From a virus, in the IMG/VR virus record IMGVR_UViG_3300033151_000232, positions 1-45,250 of that record: 45,250 nucleotides of DNA. One strand, 5' to 3'. The position numbers and the translations under genes are program-made. Positions 12,876 to 21,849 of the stretch are shown piece after piece. Below the pieces are notes generated by a model. That model did no database searches. It saw only the letters and a list, made by a program, of their open reading frames with translations, and was not told the origin of the DNA. Each line of letters starts with the position of its first letter. Position 1 is the stretch's first letter.

Positions 12876-13895
12876 ATGACTGTATTAGGAATTTCAGCCG
12901 GTAATGGAGTAAACCTCTTCCCCTTTAAAGATCTCGTAGTAGGAAACTTAGAGTTACGATCAGATTATACTATCCGGGGAGAAGCTGACCAATTCTACCT
13001 GAATTTCCCTCAAGCTTTCTTTCAAAAACGTCTCTTATCAAAACAGGAGCTATTTCAAATGCCCGACATAATCATTGGGAATCCCAAGTGTGGGAATAGT
13101 TCCAAGTTAGCTTTATCAAGGGGGAAGAAGTTTAAATCTCACAAAGACGAACCCTCCTTAGACTTATTCATTGAAGGAGTAAACCTATATCAACCCAAAG
13201 TTTTTATGATGGAGAATCTCCCTAAACTCTTAGAGACTTATGACCTACAGGATAATAACAATATCTTTCCTAACTATTCCTTACAAACTTGGATTGGTAG
13301 TATGGCTGAGTTAGGTAATTCTCAACAAAACCGTCAGAGACTTATAGTAACCGGGGTTCATAAGCAATACTTCACTTTTAAACAGCGGATTCGATTAGTA
13401 TCTCAATTAAAGAAAAAATTCAGAATTAGTGGGAGGGCTCCCAAGAATACATCAGAACTCTTGATTGATCTACCAGAAAATGGGTCTTTCCGTCCTCCCC
13501 TTTCTGAAGTTATAGCTTTATATGGTGGGACTAAGTCTTCTTACAGTGGAATTCAAAAACTATGGGAATCTTTAGGCCCTACAGTATCTCGGATTAAAAC
13601 TCCAAAAGAATCTTTTAATACTGCTCCAGGAGTATACAGAGATTTAAACAGTAAACTCCCCAATACTATCCGGAAATCAAATCGATGTTTTAACCCCACG
13701 GGGTTATCTTATACTCCAAGAGAACGATGTAGGATTCAGGGAATTCCCGATAATTTTCTAATCTTGGATGATGAAGACTATTCGGATAAGACTTTATTTA
13801 ACAAAGGGTGTACTACTGCAGGGTCTTCCCCCTCTTATGAAGTAGGGCTTTGGTTTTATGAAGCTTTAAAGAGAGCCAATATAATTACAAGTTAA
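12876..13895 (+). CDS. Divergent DNA cytosine-C5 methyltransferase
   Basis: The 339-aa protein has the motif order of C5 methyltransferases: SAM-binding motif I (VLGISAGNGVN, 3-13), motif IV with the catalytic Cys (GNPKCGNSS, C72), motif VI (MENL, E113, in place of ENV), motif VIII (QNRQR, 151-155), a target-recognition stretch, and late motifs (YTPRERCRIQGIPDNF, then GCTTAGSSPS). Motif IV reads PKC instead of the usual PPC and motif X is altered, so activity or specificity may be unusual. It sits 26 nt before terL and would modify phage DNA before packaging, probably to evade restriction, by inference. Confidence 0.8.
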   Translation: MTVLGISAGNGVNLFPFKDLVVGNLELRSDYTIRGEADQFYLNFPQAFFQKRLLSKQELFQMPDIIIGNPKCGNSSKLALSRGKKFKSHKDEPSLDLFIEGVNLYQPKVFMMENLPKLLETYDLQDNNNIFPNYSLQTWIGSMAELGNSQQNRQRLIVTGVHKQYFTFKQRIRLVSQLKKKFRISGRAPKNTSELLIDLPENGSFRPPLSEVIALYGGTKSSYSGIQKLWESLGPTVSRIKTPKESFNTAPGVYRDLNSKLPNTIRKSNRCFNPTGLSYTPRERCRIQGIPDNFLILDDEDYSDKTLFNKGCTTAGSSPSYEVGLWFYEALKRANIITS

Positions 13896-13923
13896 CTTTA
13901 TCTATTACTGAAACCCAATATTG

Positions 13924-15387
13924 ATGATCAAGAGTGATTTAGAAGTATTAATAAAAGCCGCATCTGACCCATGGTATTTTTCTACATTCGCTAGAATCAT
14001 TCACCCCATACATGGTAAAGTTCCATTTGACCTTTACCCATTCCAACGTAGAGTTTTATGGGACTTCATGCATCACCAGTTTAACATAGTAGTTAAATGT
14101 AGGCAGATGGGTTTAACCGAGATTTTAGGATTTTATGTTCTTTGGTTAGCAATGTTTCACCCATATAAGAATATCGTAATGATATCCTTAAAAGATAGGG
14201 TAGCTAAGAAATTATTAAGGAGAGTAAAACATATTTATATGAATCTCCCAAAAATCTTACAGACTCCCATTATAAACGGGAGAAAGGGAGATTATGGAAC
14301 TGCTTCTGAAATGTTATTCGATAATAACAGTTCAATAACTAGTATTCCAACTACAGAAGATGCGGGACGTTCTGAAGCGGTATCTTTATTAGTAATGGAT
14401 GAAGCGGCTATTATGCAATACGCCGAAGTTATATGGACTGCTGCTTTTCCAACTCTTGCCACGGGAGGGTCTGCAATAGTAAACAGCACTCCGTATGGAG
14501 TTGGTGGATTTTTCTACAATACTTGGGAGGAATCAATAATAGGAACCAATGGGTTCAACCCAATTAAGTTAACCTGGGATATGCACCCGGACAGGGATGA
14601 AGCCTGGTATATAAAGATGCGTAATGCCCTTGGGCTTAAAAGAACTGCTCAAGAAATAGACGGAGACTTCCTAGCTTCAGGAGATACGGTATTTGATCTC
14701 TCAGATATTAAAGCTCTAGAAGATGAATTACCTTATATAGAGATTATAGAGAAGAAATTAAATGGAACTTTATTAATATTCCATAGGGCAGAACCCAATG
14801 AAGAATACTTCATAGGAGCTGATATTTCAACAGGTAGAGCTAAAGATTATTCATCCTTTTCTGTTATGAATAAAAGTGGGGTAGAAATGGCTTGCTTTAA
14901 AGGAAGAATTGCTACTAACCGATTTAGAGACGTCTTATTCAATACTGGTAAAGATTATAACTGGGCTTTACTTGCTCCAGAAGCTAATGATATTGGGGAA
15001 GCAGTAGTTGGGGGACTCCAAGAAAGGGGTTATCCAAATTTATACTACACTACCCAAACCGTTAGAGAAAAAAATAACAGTAAACCAGTAGTTAAGAAGG
15101 TTCCAGGATGGTACACTACCTCAAAAAATAGAGGGACCATGCTATCTGTTCTTGAAGAAGATATTAGAGAAGACGTATTGGATATAGGTAGCCCCTATTT
15201 TATAATGGAAGCTTATACATTTATATACGATAATTCCAACAGGCCAGTGGCTATGAATAAAGGAGAATACATTGGAGACGGTTCTGAAACCTATTCTGAT
15301 GATTCAATAATTGGTACAGCTATTACTAATTTTATCAGGAGGGGGAAGTTTAACCACTCCGGTTCTATAACAACAACACCTAGATAG
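13924..15387 (+). CDS. terL: Terminase large subunit
   Basis: This packaging motor pumps DNA into the prohead and cuts concatemers. The 487-aa protein has an N-terminal ATPase with a Walker A-like CRQMGLTE (59-66, lacking the usual Lys as in several RQxGLT terminases), Walker B LLVMDE (D159-E160) and coupling motif NSTPYG (188-192). The C-terminal nuclease shows D300 (FIGADIS), E353 (APEAND) and D459/D460 (YSDDS), as in the RNase H-like fold. A TTG one codon upstream exists, but the ATG at 13924 is used. The gene abuts portal with no gap. Confidence 0.93.
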   Translation: MIKSDLEVLIKAASDPWYFSTFARIIHPIHGKVPFDLYPFQRRVLWDFMHHQFNIVVKCRQMGLTEILGFYVLWLAMFHPYKNIVMISLKDRVAKKLLRRVKHIYMNLPKILQTPIINGRKGDYGTASEMLFDNNSSITSIPTTEDAGRSEAVSLLVMDEAAIMQYAEVIWTAAFPTLATGGSAIVNSTPYGVGGFFYNTWEESIIGTNGFNPIKLTWDMHPDRDEAWYIKMRNALGLKRTAQEIDGDFLASGDTVFDLSDIKALEDELPYIEIIEKKLNGTLLIFHRAEPNEEYFIGADISTGRAKDYSSFSVMNKSGVEMACFKGRIATNRFRDVLFNTGKDYNWALLAPEANDIGEAVVGGLQERGYPNLYYTTQTVREKNNSKPVVKKVPGWYTTSKNRGTMLSVLEEDIREDVLDIGSPYFIMEAYTFIYDNSNRPVAMNKGEYIGDGSETYSDDSIIGTAITNFIRRGKFNHSGSITTTPR

Positions 15388-16848
15388 ATGGATAACACAT
15401 ATAATATATTTAGATTTATAAAAGCCCCAATTGAAAAATCTGATATTACAGTTCGGCCTGCAACTGGGCGAAAATCAGTACCCACTATAAATCAGTCTTT
15501 TCTTGATATTAGGGAAGCTATAAATTTTATAGTTCCCGAATTTGAGTACGAGTATATCCCCGTAATTCGTAAACTTTTTAGGGGAAACAGCAGTGTAAGT
15601 CTTGGAATAAACAGTATCGTAGAATTAGCTAATACTGGGATAAAAATAGACTTTGATTCTGGTGTATCTACCGAGAAAGCTATTGCTATGAGGGCAGAGA
15701 TTAAATTAGCCACTAAAAGGTGGGGGCAAGGTATTCCAGGCCTTCATGGGATAATTAATAAACTAATTGCTCAGGTATATATTGGGGGCGCAGCCTCTGG
15801 AGAGTGGGTTATAAATAAAGACCTAGCCCAGGGGATAGATAAGATGGCTTTTGTAAACCCCGAATCTATACGAGTTAAATATAAAGTATCTACATCAAAT
15901 TACGAATTTTTCCAAGTCCCAAAACACCTACTATTTCAGACCCATAAGAACCCGGATCATTTTATAACCCTGAATCCATTGACTTATATGTATTGTGCAA
16001 TGATGGGGGACGAAGATTCTCCCATTGGGTTACCTCCTTTACTATCTGCTATTGAGGATATAAATGCCCAACTTAAAATGTTGAAGAACATAGGGTATGT
16101 ATCAGATCAACTTGGGTTGATGGGATTTATGGATGTTCTACTTCAGAAGCCTACTCAAAAAACGGGAGAGGGAGATGCAGCTTATGAAACCCGATTAGTT
16201 AAATTACTTGATGACACAAAGGCTGCCGTAGTTGGTGGACTTAAAGATGGTATAATGACTGGGTATAAGGATGACCATGAATTTACTTTTAATTCTACTA
16301 CCAAGGACACCTCAGGCGTTGCCTCTATATTTGATATAAATAGTAGGATGGTTGCTAATGGGGTATTTTCTCATACAGCATTTCTAGGGGGACTTTCCTC
16401 TGGGTCAGAGACTATGGTTAACGTAATATTCACAAAGATGTTAGCCCAATTAAATAACGTACAGAAAACCGTATCGGCTGTCCTTGAGAGAGGGTTAACC
16501 CTCCACCTTTTACTAAAGGGTTACAAATTTAAAAACATCTCTATATCATTTAAACCTTCCACTATTACGGATGAGTTAAAAATAGAACAAGCCCAAGAAA
16601 TCCGTATTAGGAACCAACATGTCTTATATTACGACGGTATTGTAGGTATAGATGAATATGCTAGGGGAGTTGGTAAAGAGAAAGCAGACCAAAGAAAGCC
16701 CAGAGATTCGGAACAATCAAAAGGGACCATCGGTAGTTCAAAAGAAAAAAATGATCGAGAAAAATCCAAAGATTCATCTGATCGTAAAGTTAGAGATAAG
16801 AATAAACCCCAACCATCTCGTAAAGATCAACAAACAAAGAAACGATAA
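15388..16848 (+). CDS. Portal protein
   Basis: The portal ring at the unique capsid vertex binds terminase and later the neck. The 486-aa length, position right after terL and sequence pattern fit: an N-terminal arm, a core with YIGGAASGEWVINK and YMYCAMMGDEDSPIGLPPL, a long helical stem region around ALSA-like residues 220-250, and a crown/wing with LNNVQKTVSAVLERGLTLHLLLKG. The last 60 residues are highly charged and low-complexity (Lys, Ser, Asp, Gln), perhaps disordered inside the head. The stop shares its last base with the next ATG. Confidence 0.9.
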   Translation: MDNTYNIFRFIKAPIEKSDITVRPATGRKSVPTINQSFLDIREAINFIVPEFEYEYIPVIRKLFRGNSSVSLGINSIVELANTGIKIDFDSGVSTEKAIAMRAEIKLATKRWGQGIPGLHGIINKLIAQVYIGGAASGEWVINKDLAQGIDKMAFVNPESIRVKYKVSTSNYEFFQVPKHLLFQTHKNPDHFITLNPLTYMYCAMMGDEDSPIGLPPLLSAIEDINAQLKMLKNIGYVSDQLGLMGFMDVLLQKPTQKTGEGDAAYETRLVKLLDDTKAAVVGGLKDGIMTGYKDDHEFTFNSTTKDTSGVASIFDINSRMVANGVFSHTAFLGGLSSGSETMVNVIFTKMLAQLNNVQKTVSAVLERGLTLHLLLKGYKFKNISISFKPSTITDELKIEQAQEIRIRNQHVLYYDGIVGIDEYARGVGKEKADQRKPRDSEQSKGTIGSSKEKNDREKSKDSSDRKVRDKNKPQPSRKDQQTKKR

Positions 16849-18296
16849 TGAAGAAAATTCCAAAAATATTTGAGATCACATTCTCATCTTCCCATTCTAT
16901 TATCCTAGGTCATAAGCCGACCCAGGTATGTGCAGATGGCCTTTGTAAAAACATTGCTACTGTTTTAACAGAAGATAGTTTAGCATCCTTCGGATTATTT
17001 GGGGGTAGTTCAGACCCCAATAAATTTTATCCTGATCTAGCATCTTCCAACTGGGCCCCCGCAGAGGGGGATTTTATTCAACCTGTATTTAGGGGGTTAT
17101 CCGAGACGACTGTAATATTCCAGGGTATGCCCATTAGTTTTGCAAAGCCCGGAGTATTAAAGGCTTCGCTAGCTTTAGTAAAAGGTATTACAATAAATAC
17201 TAATCACGATACAGAGGTAGAGAATGCTATTGGGGCCGTAGTTAATGCTCACTGGCAGGGGTCTTATTCTGTAGGTAAACACACTATCCCCGCTGGGATT
17301 AATCTAGTACTAAAGATCGATGCTAAGAGTAATCCCCGAATTGCTCGGGCAATTACTATGGAGCCCCCCGCTATTCACAGTAACTCCATGACTGTTAGAT
17401 TCAACTGGGAACAATCCCACACTGACTTATCAGACGATGACTTCTTCAGTAGACTGGGATCTTATGGGAAAGATGGAGAGCTTATCCAACTAGTAGTTAC
17501 TAAGATAAAGAGTTATTCTGAAACTTCCCTAGTAGCACATGGGGCAGATCCCTATGCACAAGTGATGGATGGAAAATCCATCTTAGACCCTGAACACGCA
17601 AGTTCAGTATATAATTTTTCACTAGACAATTCATTTAATAATAATACAAAAACCTCAATCATGGAAATGAAAGAAATCCTATTGGCTTTGGGTTTAGACC
17701 CGGAGAAATACAAAGACATGGAAGCTATAAAACTTCACGTTGGAAATTTAGAAAGCAACCAAGTTCCAGAGGGTGTTATCATAGAAGACCTTCAAACAGC
17801 TTCTACTGAGTTAACTGCTCTTAAGGACGTTTATCCCGAAATTACTCCAGAATTAGTTACGACTTTACAGAGTAACCAATTGGAAGACGGAAAAGAAATT
17901 GTTACAGAAGAACAAACCACAATCCTAACAGCAGTAGCTGACTTAGGAGGAATGGAAGTTGTATCTGCATCAATCGCATCCACCCAAGAATTTTTAGCAA
18001 CTATTCGGTTAGAGGCAGCGAATGCTTATAAACTAACAAAAGGGGATAAAGCTCAGGCCGATATCATAACTCTTATTGAAGGAGCTAATATGAAAACAGC
18101 TACCGCCCTACGTGACGAACACGTTGGAAATCTTGAAGAGCAAGTTCCTCTCACATGTATCAGTTGCGGTTCTACAGAAGTTTCCAGAGCTACTGCTAAT
18201 TCTAAGAAAGAAGCTACCCATTCCTACAAGGATGATGTTAAAGTCTTCCATTCTAAACATGGTCGTAAACCTTCTTCTATGCACCCTTCCGAGTAA
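16848..18296 (+). CDS. Prohead protease fused to scaffold-like C-terminus
   Basis: The first 250 residues look like a serine prohead protease: a beta-rich domain with VKGITINTNHDTEVENAIGAV (H120 as candidate catalytic His) and PPAIHSNSMTVRFNW (S178 or S180 as candidate nucleophile). Residues from about 272 are helical and acidic, as in scaffolds, and an internal ATG at 17661 could start a nested scaffold, as lambda Nu3 does within C. Near the C-terminus a CISC pair (LTCISCGSTE) suggests a small metal site. Position between portal and decoration/capsid supports the role. Exact catalytic residues are inferred. Confidence 0.78.
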   Translation: MKKIPKIFEITFSSSHSIILGHKPTQVCADGLCKNIATVLTEDSLASFGLFGGSSDPNKFYPDLASSNWAPAEGDFIQPVFRGLSETTVIFQGMPISFAKPGVLKASLALVKGITINTNHDTEVENAIGAVVNAHWQGSYSVGKHTIPAGINLVLKIDAKSNPRIARAITMEPPAIHSNSMTVRFNWEQSHTDLSDDDFFSRLGSYGKDGELIQLVVTKIKSYSETSLVAHGADPYAQVMDGKSILDPEHASSVYNFSLDNSFNNNTKTSIMEMKEILLALGLDPEKYKDMEAIKLHVGNLESNQVPEGVIIEDLQTASTELTALKDVYPEITPELVTTLQSNQLEDGKEIVTEEQTTILTAVADLGGMEVVSASIASTQEFLATIRLEAANAYKLTKGDKAQADIITLIEGANMKTATALRDEHVGNLEEQVPLTCISCGSTEVSRATANSKKEATHSYKDDVKVFHSKHGRKPSSMHPSE

Positions 18297-18358
18297 TCTA
18301 CAAGTAAGTAGGTTCTAATTATAAATAACATCGTTGAAATACTAAAAACATACAAGAT

Positions 18359-19117
18359 ATGACAACACAAATTGGAAATAAGACCCTGTCTATATTTGAA
18401 CAAGGTCCAGAATCTCACAAATTATTTGTAGAGTTTCAAGTAGACGGAGACATTCATAAGGGGCAACCAGTAGTGTTGCACTCTGATGGAGATAAAGTTA
18501 CAGCGGCCTCCGCTTCTTCAACAGCTGATCAAATCATTGGTATATCCATTCATAATGGTTACTCTGCTTATGGTGATAACGTAGTGATAGCCATGAAAGC
18601 TTTTGCCGTGATCAATTGTAAAGCAGCTGAAACTTTTACACCGGGTCCCGTTGTATATAATGGGTTCGATACTACAGATGCTTATCCGGGAACTCAGAAA
18701 GAATTTGAGGGTTATAATCTAGTGGGTAATATTGCTGGTAATAACGTAGCCCAAGTAGAAACTGTTACTTTAACCGGAACCGGTGGAACTGCTAATGTTA
18801 CAATGGGCGGATTAACTAAAGTTGCTACTTTTGATACTAACTTAGCCGATACCCATGCTGCCTTCGTAGCCGCTCATGCTGCTGCTTATGCTCTCGTAGG
18901 AATAACCTTAACTGGTACTACTACACTTATCTTTACTGCTGCTGTAGCTGGAACATCGTTCATTGCAGGCGTAGTAGAAAACTTAACTGATGACTTAGCT
19001 GGTACTGTAGCTCACACTACTCCCAACCAAGTTGCTGGTGCTTCTGCTAATCGTTTCGGTTGGGCCCTTGATGCAGGAACTGTAGGGGTTATCGTAAGAG
19101 TTGCCGTATCTGCTTAA
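18359..19117 (+). CDS. Capsid decoration protein with inserted beta domain
   Basis: Residues 1-130 resemble the small head-decoration/stabilising fold (DGDIHKGQPVVLHSDGDKVTAA, IIGISIHNG), which caps capsid three-fold sites. A Thr/Ala/Gly-rich insert of about 95 residues (133-226; VTLTGTGGTANVTMGG, then TLIFTAAVAGTSF) belongs to a repeat-type beta domain often seen inserted in phage structural proteins. The decoration fold then closes with RFGWALDAGTVGVIVRVAVSA. The insert is probably exposed on the capsid surface. It lies between protease and major capsid, the usual place. Confidence 0.78.
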   Translation: MTTQIGNKTLSIFEQGPESHKLFVEFQVDGDIHKGQPVVLHSDGDKVTAASASSTADQIIGISIHNGYSAYGDNVVIAMKAFAVINCKAAETFTPGPVVYNGFDTTDAYPGTQKEFEGYNLVGNIAGNNVAQVETVTLTGTGGTANVTMGGLTKVATFDTNLADTHAAFVAAHAAAYALVGITLTGTTTLIFTAAVAGTSFIAGVVENLTDDLAGTVAHTTPNQVAGASANRFGWALDAGTVGVIVRVAVSA

Positions 19118-19180
19118 CAACTTGTTTAAACGGATCTAAATAACTATTAATCATTAATAAAACAGAAAAAATATAGCCTT

Positions 19181-20296
19181 ATGGATATAGAGAAATTCGA
19201 AGCTTTTAGAGCTAAAGATAAAAATAACTCTGTTAAAAGCCTTGTAAAATTGGCCGAAAGCATCCGACTAGACAAAGATACTCCTACGGACGTATCCTTA
19301 GCCGCAGTTGTAGAGCAGAAACTAGAGTTAGACAGTATGGACAAGTTCTATGCTGTGTTGGGTATCGACCCATCATTTGACACCATCCAAAACCTGTTTA
19401 CTCAGGTAGATGAGGATGTTCGCTGGTTAGTTCCAGAGATCTTCCGTGATGCCTTACGCTTGGGTTATCGTCAAGCTCCAATTTGGGGTGCTTTAACCGC
19501 AATCGAAGAGAATACTAATCAGCTATCTCAGATTTTACCATCTGTGAATATGTCTGATGCTACTCCAAGAAGAGTAGGTGAGGGAGAGACCATCCCTCTA
19601 GGAGATCTTTCTTACCAGTCTAAGAAATTCTCTATCACTAAATTTGGTCGTGGTATTAAACTTACTGACGAAGTTCTTCGTTATGTAAATTTATCAGTTA
19701 TATCTTATTATCTCCAAGATTTTGGTATGAAGATGGGCTTAGGAATAGACACCTTAGCTATCCAGACTCTTATCAATGGAGAACAATCAGATGGTTCTGC
19801 AGCAGCTCCTGTTGTAGGAATTAATGCTGCCAATACTCTTAAATATCGTGATATCCTGAAAATCTGGATTAGGATGGCTAAGATTGGACGTACTCCTTCC
19901 CTATTCGTAGGTGGAGAAGATATGGCCCTTGAGACTATGGATCTCGAAGAATTTAAGAAGTCTGCTAATGTTACTCCGGCTAAGGTTAATTTAAATGTTA
20001 AAATGCCTATGCCATCATCTGCTGATTATTATGTTCATGCAGGTATCCCAACTAATCAACACTTAATCGTTGATCCTACAGCAGCTCTTATAAAACTTAA
20101 TGCTGTTCCCATGTCAGTTGAATCTGAAAGAATTGTTAGCAACCAGACACAAGCATTTTATGCTACCTTTACAACTGGTTTTGCCAAGTTATTCCATGAT
20201 TCTGCAGTTCTACAAGATCAGTCTAAGGCAATTGCTGATCATCCAATGCCTGCGTCCTTTGATTGGGAAGCTGAGCAAATGGTTACTATGTCGTAA
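19181..20296 (+). CDS. Major capsid protein (HK97 fold)
   Basis: This 371-aa protein has the length and order expected for an HK97-type shell protein: a helical N-terminal arm, then an E-loop region (TPRRVGEGETIPLGDLSYQSKKFSITKFGRGIKLTDEVL), then the A and P domains (LGIDTLAIQTLINGEQ, PTNQHLIVDPTAALIKL). The expected cleavage of the N-terminal part by the upstream protease cannot be seen directly. A strong terminator follows, so it is the last gene of the head transcript and can be made in excess. Confidence 0.9.
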   Translation: MDIEKFEAFRAKDKNNSVKSLVKLAESIRLDKDTPTDVSLAAVVEQKLELDSMDKFYAVLGIDPSFDTIQNLFTQVDEDVRWLVPEIFRDALRLGYRQAPIWGALTAIEENTNQLSQILPSVNMSDATPRRVGEGETIPLGDLSYQSKKFSITKFGRGIKLTDEVLRYVNLSVISYYLQDFGMKMGLGIDTLAIQTLINGEQSDGSAAAPVVGINAANTLKYRDILKIWIRMAKIGRTPSLFVGGEDMALETMDLEEFKKSANVTPAKVNLNVKMPMPSSADYYVHAGIPTNQHLIVDPTAALIKLNAVPMSVESERIVSNQTQAFYATFTTGFAKLFHDSAVLQDQSKAIADHPMPASFDWEAEQMVTMS

Positions 20297-20320
20297 TCAC
20301 TTCTTATATATCATAACTAC

Positions 20321-20356
20321 AAAAGGGGAGGACATTCAAACGCCCTCCCCTTTTTT
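20321..20356 (+). terminator. Strong rho-independent terminator after the capsid gene
   Basis: AAAAGGGGAGG (20321-20331) pairs with CCTCCCCTTTT (20344-20354) and runs into a T tract. It lies 24 nt after the capsid stop. GC-rich stem and T run are textbook. Confidence 0.92.
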
Positions 20357-20408
20357 CATAGTTAAGAGTATCTACTATTTTAGACTATTAAACTTTAATA
20401 CTTAAGTT

Positions 20409-20450
20409 GCCTAGGGCTTCTCTTAGGCATACCAGTAAGTATACTGGTAT
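20409..20450 (+). promoter_or_regulatory. Two leader hairpins before the neck operon
   Basis: GCCTA/TAGGC (20409-20428) and ATACCAGTA-AGTA-TACTGGTAT (20429-20450) stand back to back 30 nt before the ATG at 20481 and after the capsid terminator. The second has the same short-loop style as the hairpins at 12701-12813. They mark the start of a new transcription or processing unit; a promoter is likely nearby, but no consensus box is clear. Confidence 0.5.
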
Positions 20451-20480
20451 AATATTAATCTTAAAACTAAATTAGAACTA

Positions 20481-20837
20481 ATGGTAAAAGTTAAATTAGG
20501 AAAACACGCATACAGTTTTCATGACCCCGTATCTGGCTTACAGTTAGCTCCAGGTGAAGTTAAAGAATTACCTGCAGGAAGACAATCCTGGGTATTAAAA
20601 AATGCCTTAAGAGGAGGCCACATAGTTAAAGTGGCCCTCAGTATTAAAGCCCCAGAAAAGAAGATTGATCCTCCAGTATTGAGTAGAGCAGAAAAACTTG
20701 AATCCCTAACCCGAGATAATATCATGGCTGAGTTTGATTTTCTTGATGAAGATCACGTAGTGGAAGCTAAAAAATTGGGTACTAAAAAACTCCTAGTAGA
20801 ATTCCTCTTAGAAATCGAGAAAGAATACGGAGAATAA
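20481..20837 (+). CDS. Head or neck-associated 118-aa protein, unrecognised
   Basis: It lies between capsid and head-tail connector genes, so a virion or head-assembly role is likely. The N-terminal half is beta-like (VKVKLGKHAYSFHDP, then LAPGEVKELPAGRQSWVLKNALRGGHIVKV), resembling small capsid-associated proteins coded after the MCP in Mu-like and other phages; the C-terminal half is helical and acidic. No definite family is recognised. Confidence 0.65.
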   Translation: MVKVKLGKHAYSFHDPVSGLQLAPGEVKELPAGRQSWVLKNALRGGHIVKVALSIKAPEKKIDPPVLSRAEKLESLTRDNIMAEFDFLDEDHVVEAKKLGTKKLLVEFLLEIEKEYGE

Positions 20838-20844
20838 ATAAGTC

Positions 20845-21387
20845 ATGGCTTCAACTACTAGAGAGATCATAGATGGGATTTTATTACCCTTAACTGTAGA
20901 TAATACTAAATATGGTATTTACATTGAGAAATGGCAAAACCTCTTGTACGAAGCAGCTGAGCTGGAAGAAGCAGATTTTGAAGATGATGCTAATTGGAGC
21001 TACCTGTGGAGACTACTTAAAGCCTATCTCATAGTTAGAGACCTTGTATATGATTCTGTAAATCGTCAGATGCTCGATAACTCTGCCGGGACTATAGGAA
21101 CCGGCGCTTCGAGTTCTGGAGGAATTAAGAAAATAGAAACAGGAGTAGTTAATATCGAGAGATATGATGTTTCAACGGGAGCATCCACTCTTTACAATTC
21201 CGTATTTAATAAGTCGGGTTTATGGGAAGACATGCAAGTCCAGATATGTACACTAGCTAGGCGCTTGAAAGTCCATGTCTCAGGTTGTAAAGATATTGCT
21301 CCGGGACCCATAAGGATAATACGGGGAAGTGATTATTCCTATGAAGACCAATACCCTCAAACCCCTGCTTCAACCCTTAAACCATGA
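20845..21387 (+). CDS. Head-tail connector (adaptor-like) protein
   Basis: The 180-aa protein has a helical N-terminal half (IYIEKWQNLLYEAAELEEADFEDDANWSYL, split by short turns) typical of gp6/gp15-like adaptors that sit below the portal, followed by a Gly-rich loop and a beta/helix C-terminus. Its stop overlaps the following gene's ATG (4 nt). The assignment rests on order after the capsid gene and helical pattern. Confidence 0.62.
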   Translation: MASTTREIIDGILLPLTVDNTKYGIYIEKWQNLLYEAAELEEADFEDDANWSYLWRLLKAYLIVRDLVYDSVNRQMLDNSAGTIGTGASSSGGIKKIETGVVNIERYDVSTGASTLYNSVFNKSGLWEDMQVQICTLARRLKVHVSGCKDIAPGPIRIIRGSDYSYEDQYPQTPASTLKP

Positions 21388-21839
21388 TAAGCCAAGCCGA
21401 ATGGGATCAGTTCGCTAATGACCTCAAAGCTTTCAATGATGAAGTAGCTAACCAAGAAGTAACTTGGAAAGTTCCTATTATTAAGTTACCCAGGTTTAAC
21501 GAAGACCCTACTCCCACGTATGAATCCCGATCTTTACGGTGTTTAGTTTCTTACAACGCTTTCCGAGTATGGCCCATGGATCGAGAGACGGAACCAGGTG
21601 CTGTTGATAAGCAATACCTTTACTTACTTTTAAACCACCAATACCTGGCAGATAACGGGTGGTTAACTGCTAATAAGAATTTCGATTTTAACCCAAACCA
21701 AGACATATTCATAGTAAATGGGATGGAACATACTTCTTCTGGAGATACCCCCGTATCCGCTGAGAAATCATTTCCCCTATATTCCATTGTAGTCTTAGAA
21801 CGTAAAACCACAGCAACAAGTAGTAAATCACGACCTTAA
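21384..21839 (+). CDS. Head completion / stopper-like protein
   Basis: The 151-aa product is beta-rich (RSLRCLVSYNAFRVWPM, DIFIVNGMEHT, FPLYSIVVLERK), as are stopper proteins that close the portal channel and bind the tail. It overlaps the adaptor gene by ATGA and precedes the membrane-anchored/receiver pair by 10 nt. The family cannot be named with certainty; the position supports a neck role. Confidence 0.55.
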   Translation: MISQAEWDQFANDLKAFNDEVANQEVTWKVPIIKLPRFNEDPTPTYESRSLRCLVSYNAFRVWPMDRETEPGAVDKQYLYLLLNHQYLADNGWLTANKNFDFNPNQDIFIVNGMEHTSSGDTPVSAEKSFPLYSIVVLERKTTATSSKSRP

Positions 21840-21849
21840 AAAGATAGCA

